Assembly (NCBI GenBank): GCA_947448625.1
Contig: CANFOT010000008.1
Span: 1-54,269, forward strand
Direction: 5' to 3'
Length of the DNA stretch: 54,269 bases
DNA from: Burkholderiaceae bacterium
GTDB taxonomy: Bacteria; Pseudomonadota; Gammaproteobacteria; Burkholderiales; Burkholderiaceae
Position numbers and translations under genes: made by a program. The notes under the pieces are model-generated. The model had not been told where the DNA came from. It saw only the letters and a list, made by a program, of their open reading frames with translations, and searched no databases. This document shows, piece by piece, positions 1-7,034 of the stretch (positions are counted from its first letter, which is position 1; the number at the start of each line of letters is the position of its first letter).

Positions 1-1
1 C

Positions 2-1012
2 GCAGCTTGGCAATACAAGGTGGATACCGGTAGTTGGACTAATGGTTCGGGTTCTAGCTTTAACCTTACCAGTGGCCAGCACACATACTCTGTACATCAA
101 ACTGATGCAGCAGGCAATGCGAGCTCTAACTCGGTAGGTGCTAGCTTTAAACTCATTAGTTCTGCCTCAGGCTTATATCTGACTGGTCTTGAGCGTTCCG
201 GCAGTCAGGTTAAAGGAATTTTAAGTACTTCCAATAACACTGGTGGAGCAACATCATTGGCTGTAGGAAACGAGCTTGACTACAGTACCGATCAAACCAA
301 TTGGACAAAATATACTCCCTCAATTGGATCAGATGGGAAATGGACCATTAATAGCGCTAGTAAAATTTATCTTAAGGTTGTTGATATTGCTGGTAACGTT
401 TACACCACTGCAAATAAGCCAATCGCCCTAGATCTTAATAATGACGGTAATGTAGATTATTTAGACCATACATCTGGTGCAATGCACGATTACCAAAATA
501 ATGGCGTATCTACCTTAACATCATGGGTTGGATCAAATGATGGAATGTTAGCCTTTAATAGTACCGATGGTTCTGTAAATATTTCATTCTCTACTCAAGA
601 AAATGAAACTGACTTACAGGGCTTAGCTAAGACTTATGACTCTAATAACGACGGTATTCTTGATTCTAAGGATGCACAATTTGCTAGCTTTGGTGTTTGG
701 CAAGATGCTAATTCCGATGGCATTGTTAATGCTGGTGAGTTCAAGTCTCTTGCTGATGCCGGCATCGTAAGTTTTAATCTCGTATCTAATGGCGAGGTGA
801 GCTTTGCAGCAAATGGAGAAGTTCAGGTAAATGGCGTTACTTCATTTACCAAAGTTGACGGTTCTGTAGCAATTGCTCATGACTCGCAATTTATGGGTTC
901 TGTAATAGCGGTTGATCTTGCAAAGATTCCTGATGCCCCAGCCCCTGCGACAACAGTAGATGTACCAGTAGTTGGCGTAGTCCCAGATCACGGACCAGTT
1001 ATCTTGGTTTAA
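2..1012 (+). CDS. C-terminal end of a large secreted Ig-like/calcium-binding adhesin (5' truncated by window)
   Basis: The reading frame is open from the first bases of the window, so the true start lies outside; an internal GTG at 20 is not a convincing start. The visible N-terminal part (WQYKVDTGSW ... HTYSVHQTDAAGNAS) has the look of the last bacterial Ig-like repeat of a giant surface protein. It is followed by three Asp/Asn-Gly calcium-binding loops of the EF-hand/dockerin type (DLNNDGNVDYLD, DSNNDGILDSKD, DANSDGIVNAGEF). Such tails are typical of RTX/BapA/LapA-like adhesins exported by type I secretion with an uncleaved C-terminal signal. The three genes downstream encode exactly such an exporter, so this is its probable substrate. 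A terminator follows, so the exporter genes are likely transcribed separately. Substrate assignment is inference from context; the full size cannot be seen. Confidence 0.85.
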   Translation, partial: AAWQYKVDTGSWTNGSGSSFNLTSGQHTYSVHQTDAAGNASSNSVGASFKLISSASGLYLTGLERSGSQVKGILSTSNNTGGATSLAVGNELDYSTDQTNWTKYTPSIGSDGKWTINSASKIYLKVVDIAGNVYTTANKPIALDLNNDGNVDYLDHTSGAMHDYQNNGVSTLTSWVGSNDGMLAFNSTDGSVNISFSTQENETDLQGLAKTYDSNNDGILDSKDAQFASFGVWQDANSDGIVNAGEFKSLADAGIVSFNLVSNGEVSFAANGEVQVNGVTSFTKVDGSVAIAHDSQFMGSVIAVDLAKIPDAPAPATTVDVPVVGVVPDHGPVILV

Positions 1013-1025
1013 GTAATCTGAGTAC

Positions 1026-1061
1026 GGGTTAGTCAACTTCAGTGTTGGCTAACCCTTTTTT
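1026..1061 (+). terminator. Intrinsic terminator after the adhesin gene
   Basis: GGGTTAG and CTAACCC arms, extended inward by CAAC/GTTG around a short loop, are followed directly by six T. It lies 14 bases after the adhesin stop and separates it from the exporter genes. Confidence 0.85.
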
Positions 1062-1105
1062 CTTTGCAGTTCGCGTCTCCAATAACAATAGCTTCATACA
1101 TATAG

Positions 1106-3010
1106 ATGCAAAAATTCCTTAAACCCCCTCCAGCAGATAACGAAATTCTCGTTGCCTTATATGGCTACAAGAAAATCTTCCGCTCGGTAGGGTTTTTTAC
1201 TGCTTGCATGAACTTGCTGTTGTTGGTTCCCTCCATTTATATGTTGGAGGTGTATGACAGGGTGCTAACTAGTCGTAACGAGTTCACGCTCTTGATGCTG
1301 TCCCTAATCATCCTATTGCTGTATGTGATCTACGCAGCTCTGGATGCCATTCGTAGTCACACCGTGATTGAAGTAGGCAAGAAAATCGATGCTGAACTCA
1401 ATCACCGCACTTATACAGCTGCTTTTGAGCAAAACCTCAAGGTAAAAGGCGGTAATGCAGGCCAGGCCTTAAACGACTTAACTACCATTCGTCAGTTTGT
1501 GACCGGGCCATCCTTATATGCCTTCTTTGATGCACCTTGGTTCCCGTTCTACTTAGTAGTGATCTTTCTGTTTAATGGCTGGTTGGGATTATTTTCCTCA
1601 GTCTGCGTATTGATTCTGATTGTCTTGGCCTTCGTCAACGAATCCGCTACTCATGAGCCCTTATCAGAAGCGAGCACTTTATCGGTTCAGTCTTCCAATA
1701 TCGCTAGCAATAATCTGCGCCAAGCAGAAGTCTTGGAGTCGATGGGCATGTTGCCAGCACTGCGTGATCGCTGGTTTGCTCTACATAGCAAGTTCTTGCA
1801 TATGCAAGCCCTGGCAAGTCAACGTGCTGCCACGATGGGGGCAATGACCAAGTTCTTCCGTACCTTAATGCAATCTTTAGCACTAGGCTTTGCAGCTTAC
1901 CTCGTGCTTGAAAATAAACTATCCCCCGGCATGATGATTGCTGCCACCATTTTGCTAGGCAAGGCAACCGCCCCTGTAGAAATGGTGATCGGCTCTTGGA
2001 AGCAATGGCGTGGAGTAGTGAGTTCATACGATCGTCTCAAAAAACTCCTTGCAGATAATCCACCTCGTGTCGTTGGGATGAGTTTGCCAAGACCAAAAGG
2101 TTACTTAAGCATGGAAGGGGTATATGCTGCTCCTCCAGGCGTTACCAAGCCTGTATTAAAGAACATCAACTTTGCGATTGAGCCAGGTGATGTGCTGGGC
2201 GTAATTGGGCCTAGCGCTTCTGGTAAGTCAACCTTAGCTAGGGTGGCTGTAGGTATCTGGCCATCCACCCCGAATGCCGCTCGTATAGATGGCGCTGACG
2301 TGTATCGCTGGAATAAAGATGAACTGGGGCCAGCTTTGGGCTATGTGCCCCAAGATATTGAAGTCTTCCCAGGCACTGTTAGTGAAAACATTGCCCGCTT
2401 TAGCGAATATCAACCAGAGGATGTGATCGCAGCTGCCCAATCAGCTGGTGTACACGACATGATTTTGCATTTCCCGGAAGGGTATGACACCCGTATTGGT
2501 GATGGTGGCATGGGATTGTCTGGTGGACAGAAACAACGTCTGGCATTAGCCCGCGCACTCTATGGCAAGCCAAATCTCGTAGTTTTAGATGAGCCAAACT
2601 CAAACTTGGACGAAGTGGGTGAGGCAGCATTAGTGAGGGCCATTCAAGAACTACAAGCGCGTAAGGCTTCAGTCATTGTGATCACCCATCGCATTCCGAT
2701 TCTGCAGGTGACGAACAAGTTATTGCTCTTACAAGACGGCAATGCCCGTATGTTTGGACCAACTGCACAAGTGATGCAAGCCTTGCAAGGCAAGCCTACC
2801 AATACAGCTCCTGGAGCCGCTGCACCTGGAGAACAAGTTGCCACATCAAGTCCCGTAACTACTTCTTCAGCTTCCCCTACAGCCGCTTCTGCAACTACTG
2901 CAGAGCCAAAACCACGTAAGCGTATTGCTCGCAAACGGGCGCTCAAAGAAACCGTCGACATGGTGGATATTGTTGAGGCTACACCAGAAAAACCAGCGGA
3001 GGCAACGTGA
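1106..3010 (+). CDS. Type I secretion ABC exporter (permease/ATPase, PrtD type)
   Basis: Inner-membrane ABC transporter half of a type I secretion system, 634 aa. The N-terminal half holds the transmembrane region (clear hydrophobic segments near residues 25-45, 60-80, 145-180 and 255-290). No C39 peptidase domain precedes it, as in the PrtD/HasD branch. The ATPase half has Walker A GPSASGKST (about 368-376), Q-loop YVPQD, signature LSGGQKQR (about 471) and Walker B LVVLDEPNS, all intact. After the usual ATPase end there is a roughly 65-residue tail rich in Ala, Thr and Pro, closing with a basic cluster KPRKRIARKR, which is longer than family norm. The stop shares one base with the ATG of the adaptor gene (TGATG), suggesting translational coupling. 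No strong ribosome-binding site is visible before the ATG at 1106. Probable substrate: the adhesin ending at 1012. Confidence 0.92.
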   Translation: MQKFLKPPPADNEILVALYGYKKIFRSVGFFTACMNLLLLVPSIYMLEVYDRVLTSRNEFTLLMLSLIILLLYVIYAALDAIRSHTVIEVGKKIDAELNHRTYTAAFEQNLKVKGGNAGQALNDLTTIRQFVTGPSLYAFFDAPWFPFYLVVIFLFNGWLGLFSSVCVLILIVLAFVNESATHEPLSEASTLSVQSSNIASNNLRQAEVLESMGMLPALRDRWFALHSKFLHMQALASQRAATMGAMTKFFRTLMQSLALGFAAYLVLENKLSPGMMIAATILLGKATAPVEMVIGSWKQWRGVVSSYDRLKKLLADNPPRVVGMSLPRPKGYLSMEGVYAAPPGVTKPVLKNINFAIEPGDVLGVIGPSASGKSTLARVAVGIWPSTPNAARIDGADVYRWNKDELGPALGYVPQDIEVFPGTVSENIARFSEYQPEDVIAAAQSAGVHDMILHFPEGYDTRIGDGGMGLSGGQKQRLALARALYGKPNLVVLDEPNSNLDEVGEAALVRAIQELQARKASVIVITHRIPILQVTNKLLLLQDGNARMFGPTAQVMQALQGKPTNTAPGAAAPGEQVATSSPVTTSSASPTAASATTAEPKPRKRIARKRALKETVDMVDIVEATPEKPAEAT

Positions 3011-4236
3011 TGAATGAGCCTGTGCAAAAAGATAGCGCTGAGCAAGCCGTTCCCGCCAATGCTCAGGAAAAAGTAAATTCCGCTTTAAGCAATCCATCTA
3101 AAGTCGAAGACCTCAAGGTAAGCACTGCATTGGTAGTTGGTAATGCTGCCAATATCACCAAGCAAGCAGTATCGACTGCTATGACTAAGCTGTCAGAAGG
3201 CTATGTGGAGTGGCATGACCTGCGCACTGGTAATAAAGATGAAAATTATTTCTCCTGGTTAGGTTGGCAAATTCTGATTTGGGGATTTGGTGGCGCTCTG
3301 TTATGGGCATTCTTAGCGCCGATAGAGAAGGGTGTTTCTGCATCTGGATATGTCATTACTGACAGCAACCGTAAAGCTATACAACCTGCTTTTGCTGGAG
3401 TGGTCGATGACATCTTTGTAAAAGAGGGCCAGCAGGTTAAAGCGGGTGAAGTGCTTGTAAAGCTCAATCCGATCAGTGCTAAAGCACAAGCCAATGCCAC
3501 CAAAGAAACCATCGATGGCTTGGATGCCCAAGTCAAAGGCTTGTCACAAGCGATTGCCCAGAAGAAACAACAATCTGCCTTGCTAGAAAGGCAGTTAGTC
3601 GGTTTGCGTGAGCTAGCCGCTGAAGGCTATATGGCCAAGAACAAAGTGTTGGAGTTAGAGCGCCAGCAATTGCAACTTAAGGCATCCATCTTAGAAGACG
3701 AAGGCAATCTTATTCGTACTAAGAAACAAATGAGCGAGCAGCAAGAAAAGCTGAATCCTTATGAGTATGACTTGGCCAATACCGAACTCAAGTCCCCTGT
3801 AAACGGGCAAGTCGTCAATATCACCATCTTTACCAAGGGTGGAGTAGTTAGCCCAGGTCAAAAACTGATGGAAGTAGTACCAACGAATGAAGCCATGATT
3901 GTGGAAGGTCAGTTGCCTGTGCATCTAGTGGACAAGGTACACGTGGATCTGCCCGTAGAGATGATGTTTACCGCCTTTAATACCAATCGCACCCCACATA
4001 TTCCCGGGGTATTGATCTCGGTAGGTGCCGATCGCATTGTTGATGAAAAAACCGGTAATCCCTATTACAAGATACAAGCAATCACCACACCACAAGGCGC
4101 CAAACTCTTAAAAGACTTGAAGGTTCGCCCAGGTATGCCAGTTGAACTCTTTGTGAAGACTGGTGAGCAATCCATGATGACTTATCTCATGAAGCCTGTC
4201 TTTGATAGAGCCCATTCAGCAATGCGTGAGGACTGA
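3010..4236 (+). CDS. Type I secretion periplasmic adaptor (HlyD/PrtE family)
   Basis: Membrane-fusion protein linking the ABC exporter to the outer-membrane channel, 408 aa from ATG 3010. A GTG at 3007 is possible, but the TGATG overlap with the upstream stop favours the ATG. An unusually long cytoplasmic N-terminus of about 80 residues precedes the single membrane anchor (LIWGFGGALLWAFLAP, about 85-104). Then come the first half of the lipoyl motif (YVITDSNRKAIQP ... VKAGEVLVKLNP), a coiled-coil hairpin (about 155-245) and the second lipoyl half with ELKSPVNGQVVN, followed by the beta-barrel region. The stop overlaps the start of the TolC-type gene by one base. Family assignment is firm; the role of the long N-terminus is unknown. 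Confidence 0.92.
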   Translation: MNEPVQKDSAEQAVPANAQEKVNSALSNPSKVEDLKVSTALVVGNAANITKQAVSTAMTKLSEGYVEWHDLRTGNKDENYFSWLGWQILIWGFGGALLWAFLAPIEKGVSASGYVITDSNRKAIQPAFAGVVDDIFVKEGQQVKAGEVLVKLNPISAKAQANATKETIDGLDAQVKGLSQAIAQKKQQSALLERQLVGLRELAAEGYMAKNKVLELERQQLQLKASILEDEGNLIRTKKQMSEQQEKLNPYEYDLANTELKSPVNGQVVNITIFTKGGVVSPGQKLMEVVPTNEAMIVEGQLPVHLVDKVHVDLPVEMMFTAFNTNRTPHIPGVLISVGADRIVDEKTGNPYYKIQAITTPQGAKLLKDLKVRPGMPVELFVKTGEQSMMTYLMKPVFDRAHSAMRED

Positions 4237-5618
4237 TGATGGCTTTGAAAAATACTTCTCTAGCATCTCCATTTAGAAAAACGATATTCAGTCTTGCTAT
4301 AGGCCTCTCCACAGGTCTTGCAATGACACCTGCATTTGCATTGGATCTCATGCGCTCTTATGAGTTGGCACTAAAGAATGACCCCATCTATCGATCAGCT
4401 AGTAAAGATTACGAAGCTGGAATGGAAAATAATGGGATTGGTCGCTCAGCAGTCTTACCAAAGGTCGCAGCTCAATACAATCAAAGCGCTAACAGAGCAA
4501 CTCAGTGGGGAGCTCAATATACCGGTGGACCGCAAACATCCACTAATTGGAGTTATCCAAGTAACTATTCTTATGTGCAGTTAACTCAACCAATCTTTAG
4601 TTTGGAAGCCTTTGCTCGTTGGCGTCAAGGAGTAGCCCAAGCAGACTTTAGTCAGTCTAAATTCATCTTCAATACCCAGGATTTATTAATTCGGGTGCTT
4701 CAGGCCTATACCGATCTGCTGTTTTCTCAGGATCAGTTGCAATTTCAGACGGCAGAGCGTGATGCCTTTTTTGAACAATACAAAGCCGCTAAAAAACTCA
4801 ACCAGGGCGGGGAAGCATCGATTACCGATATGCTAGAAGCGGAAGCCGCTTATCAAGTGGCTGATGCTAAAGTAGTTGATGCAAAAGATGCTGTAGAGAA
4901 TGCCCGTCGGAAGTTCAACAGCATCATTGGTGAGCCCGTTGAAGATGTATCCAAAGTCAATAAGCTCTCAGGTAACTTCCGTTACTTGAATTTACCCAGC
5001 ATACGCTTTGAGGATTGGAAAGAAAAAGCCTTGGCGAATAATGCCGAGTTAAAGGCCGCCGCAAATAATATGGAAATCGCCAAACAGGAATATCGCAAAA
5101 ACCATGCAGGCCATTATCCAGTGGTGAACTTGATCGGTGCTTTGACAACACAGCAATCAAACACGGTAACCAGCATTAATAACACTACCAATCAAAGCTA
5201 TGTGGGTGTACAAGTCAATTTACCGCTGTTTAGTGGTGGCGAGATTAATGCCCGTAGTTCACAAGCTTTAGCTAATTATGAAAAGTCTCAAGCAGACTAC
5301 GATGTCACCAAAGATAAGGTAGTCACCGAATTGCGTAAGCAATATGACCTAGTAGTGTCAGGAAAACAGAAGGTTCAAGCGCTTTCTACCGCCCAAGAAT
5401 CTGCCACTCAGCTAGTCAAGTCGATGCGCAAGAGTGTTCTAGCAGGGGAGCGCATCAATGTGGATGTTCTTCTGGCTGAAAAAGGCTTATTTAACACTAG
5501 ACGAGATCTAGCGCAGACTAAATACAACTATCTAGTTGCTTACTTAAAGCTGAACCAGCTAGGTGGAAGTCTAGAAGTAGATGACTTTGAAAAAGTCGCT
5601 ATCTACTTTAAAAACTAG
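4236..5618 (+). CDS. TolC-family outer-membrane channel of the type I secretion system
   Basis: Outer-membrane efflux protein, 460 aa, the usual TolC length. The N-terminus carries a Sec signal (RKTIFSLAIGLSTGLAM) with a likely cut after AFA. The mature protein shows two related halves, each beginning with an (S)YELALKNDP-like or WKEKALANNAELKAA helix, plus VQLTQPIFS and VQVNLPLFSGG strand signatures, as in TolC/PrtF. It is the third gene of the exporter operon, starting within the adaptor stop (TGATGATG; the ATG at 4239 is an alternative). It probably supplies a dedicated channel for adhesin secretion, although TolC-type proteins are often shared with efflux pumps. Only 17 bases separate its stop from that of the convergent PilZ gene. 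Confidence 0.92.
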   Translation: MMALKNTSLASPFRKTIFSLAIGLSTGLAMTPAFALDLMRSYELALKNDPIYRSASKDYEAGMENNGIGRSAVLPKVAAQYNQSANRATQWGAQYTGGPQTSTNWSYPSNYSYVQLTQPIFSLEAFARWRQGVAQADFSQSKFIFNTQDLLIRVLQAYTDLLFSQDQLQFQTAERDAFFEQYKAAKKLNQGGEASITDMLEAEAAYQVADAKVVDAKDAVENARRKFNSIIGEPVEDVSKVNKLSGNFRYLNLPSIRFEDWKEKALANNAELKAAANNMEIAKQEYRKNHAGHYPVVNLIGALTTQQSNTVTSINNTTNQSYVGVQVNLPLFSGGEINARSSQALANYEKSQADYDVTKDKVVTELRKQYDLVVSGKQKVQALSTAQESATQLVKSMRKSVLAGERINVDVLLAEKGLFNTRRDLAQTKYNYLVAYLKLNQLGGSLEVDDFEKVAIYFKN

Positions 5619-5635
5619 TCAATTAACCTAGCTTA

Positions 5636-5938
5636 TTAACTCTTAAATACAGACTCACTAATGGTGGCAGCAATGCCGATACGCCCAGGTTTTTCATCAA
5701 TGCGCACAACAGTGCCATGGCATTGGACTTGAATCGGACCACCCGGAGTATTTAAGTCGATCACGAAGTCAATATTAGATCCCACGCTCTGGCTTTGATC
5801 TATCTCGAAGTAAATACCAGTAGTGCTAATGTCTTTAACAGTTCCTGCTGAGGATCCTAGGGCTATTGGAAAGCTTACCGAATATCTATCTGCCCTTGAC
5901 TTGATCTTCTCGCTTCTTCGAATAGGTTTTGATTGCAT
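5636..5938 (-). CDS. PilZ domain protein (putative c-di-GMP receptor)
   Basis: Single-domain PilZ protein of 100 aa, a family whose members bind cyclic di-GMP through an RxxxR motif and a following (D/N)xSxxG motif. The second motif, DISTTG (about 36-41), is intact. In place of RxxxR there is S14-R-A-D-R18, so the first Arg appears to be Ser, with only RxxR left. R7-RSEK is another partial candidate. c-di-GMP binding is therefore plausible but not assured. It lies downstream of, and in the same direction as, the response-regulator gene (175 bases apart) and faces the exporter operon. Together with the cyclase and phosphodiesterase genes at 7-10 kb it suggests a local c-di-GMP circuit. Confidence 0.82.
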   Translation of the reverse strand: MQSKPIRRSEKIKSRADRYSVSFPIALGSSAGTVKDISTTGIYFEIDQSQSVGSNIDFVIDLNTPGGPIQVQCHGTVVRIDEKPGRIGIAATISESVFKS

Positions 5939-6113
5939 TTGAAAAATAAGCGATTAGTAACACTCAAAATGATTTATTCAATCATAAGAGGCTAGGGGGA
6001 GAATGTCTGTAGTAGATGCCAACCTAATCTTCTACCTATTTATAAAGAAGATCTCAAAACTGCGAAATATAAACATCAATTTTCGAGAGAAAAATTCCTC
6101 AAAAAAGGGTTTA

Positions 6114-6839
6114 TTAAACGTCTGTTGAGCGACGCTTAGCGTGCGCGTTGGGATTATCTGTCTTTTGGTACTTGCCGCAAAATACATATAACTCCATGCG
6201 GTTTCGTACCTCGAGTTTGTCATAGATTGAGGCTAGGTGATTACGTAAGGTATGTTCGCTGATATGAAGAGTATCCGCAATATTCCTCAGTGTTTTTTCT
6301 GAATGCAGCTGAATTGCCCGAGTAACTTTTTCCTCTTTTGAGGTTAGTGTTTTTAATTTCTTTTGTTCGGAAGAAAGTTCGACCGGAGAATTGGCCTGTG
6401 CAATTTGCAGCAAAATGCGGGAAGTTGCATTTCTATTTAGCCAAAGTTCGCCCAGGTGAATTTTTTCAATTGCTTTGACAAGCGTATCAATTGATTCAGT
6501 TTTATTAATTACACCGCGTGCACCCTTCACAACGGCTTGATCATGTATTTTCGGACTTTGACTGCCCGTATAGATAATGACCTTTGCTTTGGTCTTGTCG
6601 ATGAGGGTAGAGATAATCTCAATACCATCCTCATCATGTAACTCTGGCTCAAGAACAATAATGTCTGGCTTAGATGAAATAGCTAGTTTTAAAGCTTCAT
6701 TTGAATTTGATGCAACCGCACATATTTCAAAACGACTATCTTCATCCAACAGTTTTTGAATGCCCCACAGCGTAATCTGATGGGGGTCGATCAGCTGCAC
6801 CTTAATTTGATTTGGGCTCTTATTGGAATTCATCAACAT
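6114..6839 (-). CDS. LuxR/NarL-type regulator with an atypical (Asp-to-Glu) receiver domain
   Basis: Two-domain DNA-binding regulator, 241 aa: a receiver-like domain (about 13-130) and a C-terminal LuxR helix-turn-helix (about 165-220, LTSKEEKVTRAI ... ISEHTLRNHL ... YDKLEVRNR). In the receiver, the strand that normally ends in the phosphorylated Asp reads IIVLEPEL, placing Glu64 at the acceptor position. The acidic pair near the N-terminus is reduced to LIDPH (one Asp lost). The switch Thr (IIYTGS) and Lys (VINKTES) are kept. Phosphorylation at the usual site is therefore not expected; Glu can mimic the activated state. No histidine kinase gene is adjacent. It is divergent from the cyclase operon, with a perfect inverted repeat between them. 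ATG 6833 is an alternative start. Confidence 0.88.
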   Translation of the reverse strand: MLMNSNKSPNQIKVQLIDPHQITLWGIQKLLDEDSRFEICAVASNSNEALKLAISSKPDIIVLEPELHDEDGIEIISTLIDKTKAKVIIYTGSQSPKIHDQAVVKGARGVINKTESIDTLVKAIEKIHLGELWLNRNATSRILLQIAQANSPVELSSEQKKLKTLTSKEEKVTRAIQLHSEKTLRNIADTLHISEHTLRNHLASIYDKLEVRNRMELYVFCGKYQKTDNPNAHAKRRSTDV

Positions 6840-6908
6840 AGGCGCAGTGTAACTGTATTTTTGGATTTTCTAGTACTTTTAGCCCATTAATTGTTACCTC
6901 AAAACTAC

Positions 6909-6930
6909 ATTTAGTACTTTAGTACTAAAT
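6909..6930. promoter_or_regulatory. Perfect 10-bp inverted repeat between regulator and cyclase genes (probable operator)
   Basis: Arms ATTTAGTACT and AGTACTAAAT are exact reverse complements separated by TT. A third AGTACT hexamer lies at 6872-6877 within TAGTACTTTTAG. The site sits 70 bases upstream of the regulator start and about 105 bases upstream of the cyclase start. Palindromes of about 20 bp are usual for dimeric LuxR-type proteins, so the neighbouring regulator is the natural candidate to bind; that is inference. Confidence 0.65.
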
Positions 6931-7034
6931 TTTAAAAGCTGTACTGATTTACTATGGCAATGCATTACATTAATGCTAGCAAATAGAAGCATATTTAATC
7001 CATACAAATCCATTATCAGTTGTCTACCGTGTTG

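Noticed and set aside
842..1036. 64-codon minus-strand frame over the adhesin end and terminator
   Set aside because: Runs through the terminator and antisense to a well-supported protein; Tyr/Cys/Arg-rich translation without family resemblance.
2644..3045. 133-codon minus-strand frame opposite the exporter tail
   Set aside because: It is the antisense of the Ala/Thr-rich C-terminal tail; low-complexity coding on one strand commonly opens the opposite frame.
6032..6223. 63-codon minus-strand frame overlapping the 3' end of the LuxR-type gene
   Set aside because: Mostly out of frame within the regulator gene; no Shine-Dalgarno, and the translation looks random.
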